From positions 163,441-227,440 of the forward strand of contig JANQRH010000008.1 in NCBI GenBank assembly GCA_028284625.1: a stretch of DNA of 64,000 nt. The letters are read 5' to 3'. This stretch comes from Afifellaceae bacterium (GTDB taxonomy: Bacteria; Pseudomonadota; Alphaproteobacteria; Rhizobiales; Afifellaceae). Below are positions 43,632 to 52,392 of this stretch, one piece after another (positions within the stretch are counted from its first letter, which is position 1; every line of letters starts with the position of its first letter). Under the pieces are notes generated by a model, which had not been told where the DNA came from, did no database searches, and saw nothing but the letters and a program-made list of their open reading frames with translations. Made by a program: the position numbers and the translations under genes.

Positions 43632-44963
43632 ATGAACCTTCGAGTTTTTGTCGCCATAACGACCTTGGTCGCAATGCCGGCAAGCGCGGCCCTCAGTTCG
43701 GAGCTGCCGCCGCCCGTCGATCCGGCGGTCTATGGCGAGTTCGATCCGGACGAGGTGAAACTGGGCCAGTTGCTGTTTTTCGATCAGGTGCTTTCGGGCA
43801 ACCGGAACATCTCTTGTGCCACGTGCCATCATCCTAGGTTCGCCACCAGTGATGGATTGTCCCTCGGGCTTGGAGAAGGCGGCATCGGATTGGGGCCCGA
43901 ACGCAGGGCCGACCCGGACAACCTGCCGGAACAGCGCATACCCAGAAACTCGCCGGCGCTTTTCAATCTCGGCGCGCCCGAGTTCGCCGTGTTTTTTCAT
44001 GATGGGCGGATCGAAACGGATCCGACAAGGCCGTCGGGGCTACGCACACCCCTTGAGGACGAGATGGTTGCCGGCTTCGACGGCATCCTCGCCGCGCAGA
44101 CAATGTTTCCCGTTCTGTCGCCGGACGAGATGGCGGGGCACTACCAGGAGAACGACATAGCCAAAGCGGTGCGGCAGGGGCGCCTGACCGGCGAGGGTGG
44201 CGCCTGGAGCCTGATAGCGGACCGCGTCGCCGCGATCCCCGAATATGCGGACCGGTTCAAATCGGTCTACGCCGAGATCGGTAAGGGGCGCGCGATTGGC
44301 TTCACGGACATCTCCAACGCAATCGCAGCGTTCGTCGCCTTCGAGTGGCGATCGTTCCAGAGCCCGTTCGACACCTTTTTGCGCGGCGAAACCGAGTTGG
44401 ACCCAGCGGCTCGCCGCGGCGCGGCTTTGTTCTACGGCGATGCCGACTGCTCGGCGTGTCATTCGGGGCCGTTTCAAACGGACCACCGATTCCATGCCAT
44501 GGGACAGCCGCAACTCGGGCCCGGCAAAGCCGAGCGCTTCGAATCCCACCAAAGGGACACGGGACGGCAACGCGTGACCGGACGCGACTCGGACGCTTAC
44601 GCTTTTCGCACGCCATCCTTGCGCAATGTGCTGCACACGGGACCTTGGGGGCACGCTGGTGCCTACAGGGATTTTCGCGACTTCCTGCGTCAACACGTGG
44701 ATCCGATCGGGGAATATGCCAGCTATCAGCGCGAGGTCGTGCTTCCGCCCCTTGACGGCGCGGCAAAGGACTGGGCGATCATGGACGATCCCGCGGAAAG
44801 CGTGGCCATCTTCGACCGAGTGCGCGTCACGCCGCTCGAGCTCAACGAAACCGAGCTGGCCGACCTGGTCGCCTTTCTCGGCTCCTTGTCCGACCCGGTC
44901 GCGCTAGCCGGGCGGCTGGGCGTACCCGACAACGTTCCGAGCGGCCTACCTGTGGAACGCTAA
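43632..44963 (+). CDS. Di-haem cytochrome c peroxidase / MauG-like protein
   Basis: This periplasmic di-haem protein has 443 residues. A signal peptide (MNLRVFVAITTLVAMPASA) precedes the mature part. Two CxxCH haem sites are visible: SCATCHHP near residue 60 and DCSACHSGP near 275. LGQLLFFDQVLSGNRNISCATCHHP is the standard family lead-in and RTPSLRNVLHTGPWGHAGAY the distal segment. Members reduce peroxide or, as MauG/MbnH, oxidise a protein partner. ATG 43578 is in frame with 18 additional residues. It is convergent with the CRTAC1-type gene, a candidate partner (inference). Confidence 0.88.
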   Translation: MNLRVFVAITTLVAMPASAALSSELPPPVDPAVYGEFDPDEVKLGQLLFFDQVLSGNRNISCATCHHPRFATSDGLSLGLGEGGIGLGPERRADPDNLPEQRIPRNSPALFNLGAPEFAVFFHDGRIETDPTRPSGLRTPLEDEMVAGFDGILAAQTMFPVLSPDEMAGHYQENDIAKAVRQGRLTGEGGAWSLIADRVAAIPEYADRFKSVYAEIGKGRAIGFTDISNAIAAFVAFEWRSFQSPFDTFLRGETELDPAARRGAALFYGDADCSACHSGPFQTDHRFHAMGQPQLGPGKAERFESHQRDTGRQRVTGRDSDAYAFRTPSLRNVLHTGPWGHAGAYRDFRDFLRQHVDPIGEYASYQREVVLPPLDGAAKDWAIMDDPAESVAIFDRVRVTPLELNETELADLVAFLGSLSDPVALAGRLGVPDNVPSGLPVER

Positions 44964-44969
44964 TAAGCG

Positions 44970-46508
44970 TTAGCGGGTAATCATGACGCGCTGGTTCGCG
45001 TCGAATTCAGCCCAATCGCCGACCGACCCGTCCGGCCAAGTCACCTTGACCCTTGCGTGCTGCGATGGGCCCAATCCGAAATGCAGGGGTCCCAACCGGC
45101 CACCGGCATGGCCCCCGCCGATCGTGACCTCGCGATGCTGACTACCGGCATCGGTACGCACCTCGATCCAGGCGCCGACGGCCCCGGTGTTGGCGCCGGC
45201 CTGACGAAGCTCGATCATCAGCCAATTGCCGGTGTCTTCGGTGACGTTTCGCCAGATTTCCATCGGCGCGCGCCGGTTGATCACAACGATGTCGAGCCGT
45301 CCATCGCCGTCCAGATCCGCCAACGCCGCGCCGCGAGAACGGTCGGTCGTATCGATGCCCGCTTCCGTGGACTGCTCCGAGAAGGTCCCGTCGGTCGCCT
45401 GCATCAGCAGGGTGTTGGGATCGTGAATGGCGTTTGTCGGCATCTGATCGACGTTGCCCTTGGCAATGAACAGGTCCAAGAGCCCGTCATTGTCGAAGTC
45501 CCCAAACTCCGCATGCCAGCCGGTCGACGGCCGACCGTCGTCTCCTGTGTGCGGACGATGGGCGGTCGCGCCGATCGCGTACGGCGCACTTGTGAACGAC
45601 GCTCCGTCGTTGAATTGCAGAACCTGATCCCCCATCGACGTCAGCATGACCTCGGGAAATCCGTCGCCGTTAAGGTCCGCGCTGGCGATTCCCATTCCCC
45701 AAAGCGACAGCCGCGGCCAACCGTCCGCCCGACTTCTTGGCGCAAGTGGGCGAAGGCGCCACATCTCCTCTTGGCCGTCTCTGACGTAGTAATGTCGATC
45801 GTTGGATATTCTGAGTTCCGGCACACCGGCGCGCTGCCAGTCGGAAATCAGCATCGACAGTGCGCAATAGCCCGGTGACAGGGCAATCGGCGCGCCGAAC
45901 CCGTCGCCATCGGGGCGATAGAGTTCGTTCCTGTCGCAGGATCCAAACGGGCCGTTCGGGTCGCTGCGGTCGACATAGTTTCCGAAGACAAGCGTCGGCC
46001 AATCGTTGCCCGGCTCCCACGTTGCGGTGAAAGCCGTGGTCCAGCGGTTGGACGCTTCGATGCCCCAACGGGCAGTCGCGTCGGTGAAGCGGCAGTCCGG
46101 CCCGCCGCGCAGCAGGATGTTGGCGCCCACGCGCAGGACCGCAAGGTCCGTATGTCCGTCGCTGTCGATATCCACCGGATAGGCGCCGGTCACTCCTCTC
46201 GTCTCCGCGAAATCCCCGAGTTCGAACTCCAGCTTGCCGGGTTCGGCCGTCCGGTTGACGAATAGACGAGCCGGGGCCTCGCCGCCGGCCGCAAACAGGT
46301 CAGGGAGCCCGTCGCCGTTGCAATCGAAGACGGCGACGCCGCCGCCGACGAAGTGTTCCCATCCTCCGGAGTAGATGTGCTCCACGGGCAAATCCGCAGC
46401 TGCATTTTCGAAGCGCGGGCCAGCGAGCGCCGTGTTTGAAGGCAGGAAACCCACCACGATGCACGCGAGAATAGCATTGCGGGCTTGGCCATTAATCCTG
46501 GGTATCAC
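44970..46508 (-). CDS. CRTAC1-type secreted repeat protein (FG-GAP/VCBS with UnbV domain)
   Basis: This exported beta-propeller-like protein has about 512 residues. A signal peptide (ARNAILACIVVGFLPSNTALA) is followed by FG-GAP/VCBS repeats with calcium-type motifs DCNGDGLPD, DIDSDGHTD, DLNGDGFPE, DFDNDGLLD and DLDGDGRLD. The C-terminus is an ASPIC/UnbV domain (VTIGGGHAGGRLGPLHFGLGP ... VKVTWPDG). The start is uncertain: GTG 46508 has GAGG upstream; a TTG at 46559 is also in frame. It is convergent with the MauG-like gene, and a frame-broken relative of its C-terminus lies at 49869-50031. Confidence 0.85.
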   Translation of the reverse strand: MIPRINGQARNAILACIVVGFLPSNTALAGPRFENAAADLPVEHIYSGGWEHFVGGGVAVFDCNGDGLPDLFAAGGEAPARLFVNRTAEPGKLEFELGDFAETRGVTGAYPVDIDSDGHTDLAVLRVGANILLRGGPDCRFTDATARWGIEASNRWTTAFTATWEPGNDWPTLVFGNYVDRSDPNGPFGSCDRNELYRPDGDGFGAPIALSPGYCALSMLISDWQRAGVPELRISNDRHYYVRDGQEEMWRLRPLAPRSRADGWPRLSLWGMGIASADLNGDGFPEVMLTSMGDQVLQFNDGASFTSAPYAIGATAHRPHTGDDGRPSTGWHAEFGDFDNDGLLDLFIAKGNVDQMPTNAIHDPNTLLMQATDGTFSEQSTEAGIDTTDRSRGAALADLDGDGRLDIVVINRRAPMEIWRNVTEDTGNWLMIELRQAGANTGAVGAWIEVRTDAGSQHREVTIGGGHAGGRLGPLHFGLGPSQHARVKVTWPDGSVGDWAEFDANQRVMITR

Positions 46509-46661
46509 GCCGGTCAGCCTCAATTTTCCTGACTTCTGGAAGCGACAGCTAAAAAACAAGATCAGGTTGGTGTCGACAAATGCTTTATTTCTGGCATCTT
46601 ACGCCTTCGGTAATGCACCGGCCAACATGACAGGGTGCAAACTTCTATGGAGGGAATACAT

Positions 46662-47684
46662 ATGCGCAAGACGCTCTTACTCGCGGCGGCCGTGGCGGTC
46701 GGCCTTTACACGCCCGCGATCGCTCAGACCACTGTGGGCGTGAGCTGGTCGAACTTTCAGGAGGAACGCTGGAAGACCGACGAAGCGGCGATGAAGGCAG
46801 CCCTTGAGGCTGGCGGCGCCACCTATATCTCTACCGACGCGCAGTCGTCCGCGACAAAGCAGCTTGCCGACATCGAAAGCCTCATGGCGCAGGGCGTGAA
46901 CGCGCTGATCGTTTTGGCCCAGGACGCGGAAGCGATCATTCCCGCGGTTCAGGCCGCGGCCGATGAAGGCATTCCGATCATCGCTTATGATCGCCTGATC
47001 GAAGACCCCCGGGCTTTCTACCTGACATTCGACAACGTCGAGGTCGGGCGCATGCAAGCGCGCGCAGTGTTGGCTGCGCAGCCGAAAGGCAACTACGTGA
47101 TGATCAAAGGCTCGTCCGCTGATCCGAACGCAGATTTCCTGCGCGGCGGTCAGCAGGAAGTCTTGCAGGCGGCAATCGATGCCGGCGACATCACCATTGT
47201 TGGCGAGGCCTATACCGACGGTTGGCTCCCCGCCAACGCTCAGCGCAACATGGAGCAGATCCTGACCGCGAACGACAACAATGTCGACGCGGTGGTGGCC
47301 TCCAACGATGGCACGGCCGGCGGCGTTGTCGCAGCGCTGACCGCGCAGGGCATGGAGGGTATCCCGGTCTCCGGACAGGACGGTGACCACGCAGCACTCA
47401 ACCGCGTCGCGCTCGGCACCCAGACCGTGAGCGTTTGGAAGGACGCGCGCGAACTCGGCAAAGCGGCGGGTGAGATTGCCGTGGCGCTGGCCGGCGGCAC
47501 GATGATGGACGGGGTTGATGGCGCCATCGTCTTCAACACGCCGGGCGGCAACGACATGAACGCCGTGCTTTTGGCACCGATCCCGGTCACGCAGGACAAC
47601 CTGTCGCTCGTCGTCGATGCCGGGTGGATTGCGCAGGACGTTCTCTGCCAAGGCGTCTCCGGCGGCCCGGCGCCCTGCAACTAA
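46662..47684 (+). CDS. Sugar ABC transporter substrate-binding protein (XylF-type)
   Basis: This 340-residue periplasmic binding protein has a clear Sec signal peptide (RKTLLLAAAVAVGLYTPAIAQ). Family segments are VNALIVLAQDAEAIIPAVQAAADEGIPIIAYDRLI near residue 90 and NNVDAVVASNDGTAGGVVAALTAQGM near 210, matching XylF (D-xylose). ATG 46662 follows GGAGGG. It is followed by a perfect 26-bp hairpin before the permease. The ligand may be xylose or another pentose; no xylose isomerase is in the window. Confidence 0.88.
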   Translation: MRKTLLLAAAVAVGLYTPAIAQTTVGVSWSNFQEERWKTDEAAMKAALEAGGATYISTDAQSSATKQLADIESLMAQGVNALIVLAQDAEAIIPAVQAAADEGIPIIAYDRLIEDPRAFYLTFDNVEVGRMQARAVLAAQPKGNYVMIKGSSADPNADFLRGGQQEVLQAAIDAGDITIVGEAYTDGWLPANAQRNMEQILTANDNNVDAVVASNDGTAGGVVAALTAQGMEGIPVSGQDGDHAALNRVALGTQTVSVWKDARELGKAAGEIAVALAGGTMMDGVDGAIVFNTPGGNDMNAVLLAPIPVTQDNLSLVVDAGWIAQDVLCQGVSGGPAPCN

Positions 47685-47740
47685 AGGCACCCCATAGCTA
47701 AGTCGCACCGGAGCTAGCTCAGGTGACGGCTTGAAAATAA

Positions 47741-47766
47741 GCGTCCCCACCGATCGGTGGGGACGC
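47741..47766. other. Perfect 26-bp palindrome/hairpin between binding-protein and permease genes
   Basis: GCGTCCCCACC (47741-47751) pairs with GGTGGGGACGC (47756-47766) around GATC; the whole 26 bp is self-complementary. As RNA this is an 11-bp stem with a 4-nt loop, no U run after it. It lies between the binding protein and permease, so attenuation or mRNA protection is likely; an operator is possible. Confidence 0.6.
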
Positions 47767-47796
47767 ACCGACGAAAAGTCCTGAAAGGGACGCGCG

Positions 47797-49095
47797 ATGA
47801 GCGAAAGCAGCGACTCCCTCACCGAACCGACACGGACGCAGAAGAGCCTTCTCGCCCAGCTTGAGATCGACACCCGGCTTCTGGGGATGATCGGCGCGTT
47901 CATCGTGCTCTGTTTGATCTTCAATTTTCTCACCGACGGTCGTTTTCTGACGCCGCGCAATATCTTCAACCTGACGATCCAGACCGTGAGCGTGGCGGTC
48001 ATGGCCACCGGCATGGTCTTCGTCATCGTCACCCGCAACATCGATCTCAGCGTCGGCTCGCTGCTCGCCACATGTTCGGCGATGATGGCGACCGTGCAGA
48101 CGTTGGTGGCACCGGAATGGCTGGGGCTGGAGCTTGGGAGTCCGATGATCGCGCCTTTGGCGATTATCGTCGGGCTGGCGACCGGGATCATCATCGGATC
48201 ATTCCACGGTTGGCTGGTCGGCTATCTGACCATCCCCGCCTTCATCGTCACGCTCGGCGGGCTCTTCGTCTGGCGCAACGTCGCCTGGCATCTGACCGGC
48301 GGCCAGACCATTGGGCCGCTTGACCTGAACTTCCAGACATTCGGCGGCATCAACGGCACGCTCGGTGTCACGGGAAGCTGGATTTTTGGCGTGATCGCGG
48401 TGGCCATCGCGCTTTACGGGCTCTACAGCGGACGTCGCGCCAAGGTGCGGCACGGCTTCCCGGTGAAGCCGGTCTGGGCAGAAGTCGTGATCGCGGGCAT
48501 TGTTGCCATCGCAATCCTGGGCTTCGTGGCGATCTTGAACGCCTACGAAATCCCCGAGCGCCGACTGGCGCGCATGTTCGAAGCGCGCGGAGAGGTGATG
48601 CCGGAGGGCTTCACCACGGGCTACGGCATTCCCTACTCGGTGCTGATCCTGATCGTCGTGGCGGTCGTCATGACCGTGGTTGCGCAGCGTATGCGGCTTG
48701 GGCGGTATATCTTCGCCTTCGGAGGCAATCCGGAAGCGGCGCAACTAAGCGGCATCCGCACGCGGGAGCTCACCGTCAAGGTCTTCGCCATTGTCGGCGT
48801 GCTCTGCGCGATCTCCGCGATCGTCGCCTCGGCCCGCCAGACCTTCCATTCCAACGATATCGGTACGCTGGATGAGCTTCGGGTCATCGCTGCTGCCGTG
48901 ATCGGCGGTACGGCTCTGTCCGGGGGCATCGGCACCATCTACGGCGCCATCCTCGGCGCGCTGATCATGCAGTCGCTGCAGTCGGGGATGGCGATGGTCG
49001 GCGTCGACGCGCCCTACCAGAACATCGTCGTCGGCATCGTTCTGGTCCTCGCCGTCTACGTCGACATCCTTTACCGTCGGCGCACTGGGAGTTGA
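47797..49095 (+). CDS. Sugar ABC transporter permease (XylH-type)
   Basis: This 432-residue inner-membrane permease has the longer XylH length rather than the RbsC length. Key segments are TGMVFVIVTRNIDLSVGSLLATC near residue 70, YLTIPAFIVTLGGLFVWRNVAWHLTGG near 145 and AAVIGGTALSGGIGTIYGAILGALI near 365. An inserted non-family-like central region (residues about 200-260) is typical of XylH. It lies 3 bp upstream of the ATPase start. Confidence 0.9.
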   Translation: MSESSDSLTEPTRTQKSLLAQLEIDTRLLGMIGAFIVLCLIFNFLTDGRFLTPRNIFNLTIQTVSVAVMATGMVFVIVTRNIDLSVGSLLATCSAMMATVQTLVAPEWLGLELGSPMIAPLAIIVGLATGIIIGSFHGWLVGYLTIPAFIVTLGGLFVWRNVAWHLTGGQTIGPLDLNFQTFGGINGTLGVTGSWIFGVIAVAIALYGLYSGRRAKVRHGFPVKPVWAEVVIAGIVAIAILGFVAILNAYEIPERRLARMFEARGEVMPEGFTTGYGIPYSVLILIVVAVVMTVVAQRMRLGRYIFAFGGNPEAAQLSGIRTRELTVKVFAIVGVLCAISAIVASARQTFHSNDIGTLDELRVIAAAVIGGTALSGGIGTIYGAILGALIMQSLQSGMAMVGVDAPYQNIVVGIVLVLAVYVDILYRRRTGS

Positions 49096-49098
49096 GCC

Positions 49099-49872
49099 AT
49101 GGCCTCTGACATCGATCGTTCAGGCACGCCGCTTGTCGAAATGCGCGACATGCAGAAATCCTTTGGCGGCATCCGGGCCGTCGATCACGTCAATATAGAT
49201 CTGTATCCCGGGGAAGTGGTCGGCGTTCTCGGCCACAATGGCGCCGGCAAGTCGGTGCTGATGAAAATGCTGTCCGGGGCGCTGCCGCGCGACGCCGGCG
49301 AGATATATATCAACGGCGAACTCGCGGAGATAAACAATCCGCGCGATGCGCGGCGCTACAACATCGAGACGATCTACCAATATCTTGCGCTGGCCGACAA
49401 TCTCGACGCCGCGTCCAACCTCTTCTTGGGTCGCGAGTTGGTGACGCCGCTTGGTCTTGTCGACGACGCGGCGATGGAGGCCGAGACGCGCAAGATCATG
49501 GGTCGGCTGACGCCGAACTTCCGTCGCTACAACACGCCTGTGGCGGGCCTGTCGGGCGGGCAGCGTCAGTCAGTGGCGATCTCGCGGGCGGTCTATTTCA
49601 ACGCCAAGATCTTGATCATGGACGAGCCGACTGCAGCGCTCGGCGTGGAAGAGACCCGGATGGTGGCGGAGCTGATCGACGAACTGAAGGCGCAAGGCAT
49701 CGGTATCCTCCTGATCGACCATGACATCCACCAGGTCATGAACCTTTGCGACCGGGCGAGCGTCATGAAAAACGGCAAGCTCGTCGGCACCGTGAACGTC
49801 GCCGACGTCACCGATGACGACCTTCTCGGCATGATTATTCTCGGCAAGAAGCCCGAACGCTTGGCGGCGTGA
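49099..49872 (+). CDS. Sugar ABC transporter ATP-binding protein (single-domain XylG-like)
   Basis: This 257-residue ATPase has Walker A GHNGAGKSV near residue 46, signature LSGGQRQSVAISRA near 150, Walker B ILIMDEPTAALG near 170 and H-loop LLIDHD. Only one ATPase domain is present, unlike two-domain XylG. The stop at 49870-49872 overlaps the start of the UnbV fragment reading frame. Confidence 0.88.
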   Translation: MASDIDRSGTPLVEMRDMQKSFGGIRAVDHVNIDLYPGEVVGVLGHNGAGKSVLMKMLSGALPRDAGEIYINGELAEINNPRDARRYNIETIYQYLALADNLDAASNLFLGRELVTPLGLVDDAAMEAETRKIMGRLTPNFRRYNTPVAGLSGGQRQSVAISRAVYFNAKILIMDEPTAALGVEETRMVAELIDELKAQGIGILLIDHDIHQVMNLCDRASVMKNGKLVGTVNVADVTDDDLLGMIILGKKPERLAA

Positions 49873-50031
49873 CGCGCACGATCGCCGTCGGCGGGGGCCA
49901 TGCCTCTGGACAAATCGGCTCTGCCCTCTGGGGCTGGAACGGCGGAACGCGCGGAGGTTCGCATCAAGTGGCCGGACGGCGAATGGAGTCGTTCCTATCG
50001 CGTCTTCGCCAACAATCTCGTTCGCATTTGA
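49869..50031 (+). pseudogene. Frame-broken C-terminal fragment of an ASPIC/UnbV (CRTAC1-type) gene
   Basis: One frame from 49869 reads RTIAVGGGHASGQIG, and a second frame from 49921 reads LPSGAGTAERAEVRIKWPDG, then EWSRSYRVFANNLVRI and a TGA at 50029-50031. Joined by a single-base shift near 49918, these match the UnbV end of the intact gene at 44970-46508 (VTIGGGHAGGRLG ... ARVKVTWPDG ... ANQRVMI). This appears to be the leftover 3' end of a second CRTAC1-type gene on the plus strand. Confidence 0.7.
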
Positions 50032-50091
50032 ACGCAACGCGCCAACGGCTGGCTACCGGCTGCCGCCGAAGCCCTATTGAGGAGAGTTCCG

Positions 50092-50829
50092 TTGATCTAT
50101 GAGATTTGCGTTGAATCGGTGGCGGCCGTGCGTGCAGCTCAGAAAGCGGGAGCGCACAGGGTTGAGCTCTGCGCCGATCTCCTGGAGGGCGGTGTGACGC
50201 CGAGCCTCGGCACGATTCGCCAAGCAAGGACGGTTCCCGACATCAAACTCCACGTCATCATCCGTCCGCGTGGCGGTGACTTTCTCTACAGCGAGGACGA
50301 GTTCGCCGTCATGCAGACCGACATCGCCGCCGCCAAGGCGGAAGGCGCGGACGGTGTCGTGATCGGGCTCCTTACACCTGATGGTGACGTCGATGTCGCC
50401 CGCACGCAGGAACTGATCGAAGCGGCGCGCCCCATGTCGGTGACCTTCCATCGCGCGTTCGACATGACGCGGGATGCGTTTGCGGCCCTGGATGCGTTGA
50501 TTGAGCTCGGCATCGACCGGGTGCTTACCACTGGGCAGGAGCCGAGCGTCCTGGAAGGGCTGCCGCTTATTATCAAACTCATTGAACGCGCGGCCGGGCG
50601 GATCATCATCATGCCGGGCGGTGGCATCACGCATCGCAACGTCGCGCGGATCGTCAGCGAGGCGCGGCCTGAGGAGATCCATTTCGGCGCCTCCGATCAC
50701 GAGGCGAGCGGCATGACCTTCCGGCCGTCGCACGTGTTCATGGGCGGCGAATTGCGCCCCGCCGAGTTCGATCGGATGGTCACCTCAACCGCATCGGTTC
50801 GTGCGGTGATGGATGGCGCTTCGGCCTGA
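50092..50829 (+). CDS. cutC: CutC family protein
   Basis: This 245-residue TIM-barrel protein of the CutC family has the typical opening IYEICVESVAAVRAAQKAGAHRVELCADLLEGGVTPS and HVIIRPRGGDFLYSEDEF near residue 58, then FHRAFDMTRD near 120 and IIIMPGGGITHRN near 165. CutC was first linked to copper homeostasis in E. coli; its reaction is not established. TTG 50092 is used because GAGGAGAG is at good spacing and family alignment begins there. It follows the xylose-type importer and the UnbV fragment without an obvious functional link. Confidence 0.88.
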   Translation: MIYEICVESVAAVRAAQKAGAHRVELCADLLEGGVTPSLGTIRQARTVPDIKLHVIIRPRGGDFLYSEDEFAVMQTDIAAAKAEGADGVVIGLLTPDGDVDVARTQELIEAARPMSVTFHRAFDMTRDAFAALDALIELGIDRVLTTGQEPSVLEGLPLIIKLIERAAGRIIIMPGGGITHRNVARIVSEARPEEIHFGASDHEASGMTFRPSHVFMGGELRPAEFDRMVTSTASVRAVMDGASA

Positions 50830-50838
50830 CGTTGTCAG

Positions 50839-52392
50839 CTAGGCGTCCAGCCCGAGAGCAGCTTTGGCGTTCTCCGAGATCTCTGCGGGATCGCCGGTGG
50901 CGCACGCCACATAGCCGTCCGGCCGCACCAGGAGGAACCGATTAGCACTGGCCGGCTCAGGCAGCGGCACGACCGTGAAGCCGCGTGGCAACGATCCGAC
51001 CTCATCTGTGGCTGAAGTGAAGAGCGTCAGCTGGGGCCCGAGCGCGTCGGTTGTCGTGCGGCCATCGGCGAGCGTGATCGGTGCGAGGTGGTGGCCGGGT
51101 CGGGCGTCGAAACTGTGCGCGCCAACCGCCGACGGCGGGCCCCCGGCCGTCTGCGGGATGATGGGCGATCCTTCGTAATGGGGCGCGAACGTGCTGATCC
51201 CTTGGGTCGTGCCGGCGCTGGCGCGTTTTGCCCACGCGGCTTCGAAGGCGCCCTTGTCGCGCGCCGGATCGAACGATCGGACGAAGGCCCGATCCTCCTC
51301 GATGAAGGCCTCGATGAAGTCGCGAGCGGTTGAGGCAAAGACCGGCCGGCGCTCGGCTTCGTAGCTCTCAAGCAACCTCTCGCCGCCCAAGCCCTGAAGT
51401 CTGGCGGCGAGCTTCCAGCCGAGGTTTCGGGCGTCCTCCAGCCCCGTGTTCACGCCGTAACCGCCATAGGGCGGATGGGAATGCGCCGCGTCTCCGGCGA
51501 TGAAGATGCGTCCATTGCGATATCGATCCGCGAGCGAGATGCGCAGATCCCAGAAGCCAACATAGTCGAGCTCCATCTCAATATCCGCCCCGACGGCGCG
51601 GCAGATATGAGCCTTGAAATCGAAGCGCTCCCGATCAGTGTCGTTCGGCACGGGCGCGTGAAAGAAGAACGACTTCTCCCACTCCACCATGCCGAAGAAC
51701 ATCCAGTAGCCGTCGTTTGCGGGGCAAAGCACATTGTAGAATTGCTTGTCGGGGAAACGCTCAAGCAACCGAAAGAACGCCTCGGATCGGAACACGACTA
51801 GCGCCATGAGCCGCTCATGGTCGTCGGCGGTCTCGCTGATCCCGGCGCTGTGGCGAACGAAAGAGCGGCTGCCATCGCAACCGACCAGGTATTTGGCGCG
51901 GCGGCGGATCGCGCCGTTCTTGCCGGTGGCGTTTAGCGCGACGCTGTCGGGGTCCTGGGCGACGGAATTGGTCGTTGCCCCGTAGAGTACTTCGACGGAA
52001 TCCAGCTCGCTGACCCGTTCGCGCAAGACCGCCTCGGTGGCGTATTGCGGCAGGCGTTCATTCGCCGCGTTGTAATAGGGGTCAACGGCCGCGCGCTTGA
52101 ACCAGTCGTAGTGATAGCCGCTTAGCAGCGAACCGTAGGCGGTTAGGCCGCCGAGCCCGTAGCCTTTCGGAATGGTCTTGGCGGCGCGTATGCGGTCTTC
52201 GACCCCCCACGCCTGCATGTGCTCCATCGTGCGCTGCGTGAGGTTCTGCCCCTTGGGGATGCGATGAAGTTTTTCGCTTCGCTCCACGACCGAGACGCGG
52301 ACGCCGCGCTGGCCGAGCTCGATTGCAAGACCCAGCCCGACCGGGCCGCCGCCTGAGATGACAACGTCGCAATCATAGTCCTGGTCAGACAC
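50839..52392 (-). CDS. FAD-dependent aromatic monooxygenase (group A flavoprotein hydroxylase)
   Basis: This 517-residue flavoprotein resembles phenol hydroxylase/PheA, TfdB and MhpA-like enzymes. The dinucleotide fold is ISGGGPVGLGLAIELGQRG near residue 11, the DG motif GCDGSRSFVR near 172 and the FAD ribityl motif GDAAHSHPPYGGYGVNTGLEDARNL near 300. A C-terminal thioredoxin-like domain ends with SANRFLLVRPDGYVAC. It would hydroxylate an aromatic ring using NAD(P)H and oxygen. Its start overlaps the OsmC gene by 8 nt; the operon includes a TRAP importer for an organic acid. Confidence 0.85.
   Translation of the reverse strand: MSDQDYDCDVVISGGGPVGLGLAIELGQRGVRVSVVERSEKLHRIPKGQNLTQRTMEHMQAWGVEDRIRAAKTIPKGYGLGGLTAYGSLLSGYHYDWFKRAAVDPYYNAANERLPQYATEAVLRERVSELDSVEVLYGATTNSVAQDPDSVALNATGKNGAIRRRAKYLVGCDGSRSFVRHSAGISETADDHERLMALVVFRSEAFFRLLERFPDKQFYNVLCPANDGYWMFFGMVEWEKSFFFHAPVPNDTDRERFDFKAHICRAVGADIEMELDYVGFWDLRISLADRYRNGRIFIAGDAAHSHPPYGGYGVNTGLEDARNLGWKLAARLQGLGGERLLESYEAERRPVFASTARDFIEAFIEEDRAFVRSFDPARDKGAFEAAWAKRASAGTTQGISTFAPHYEGSPIIPQTAGGPPSAVGAHSFDARPGHHLAPITLADGRTTTDALGPQLTLFTSATDEVGSLPRGFTVVPLPEPASANRFLLVRPDGYVACATGDPAEISENAKAALGLDA

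Noticed and set aside
47741..47766. 26-bp palindrome as a classic rho-independent terminator
   Set aside because: The stem is strong but ACCGACG follows, not a T run, so I list it as a hairpin or operator rather than a terminator.
49869..50102. 77-codon open frame between the XylG-like gene and cutC as a real gene
   Set aside because: Only its first ~17 residues resemble UnbV; the rest matches the family in another frame, so it is a broken remnant.
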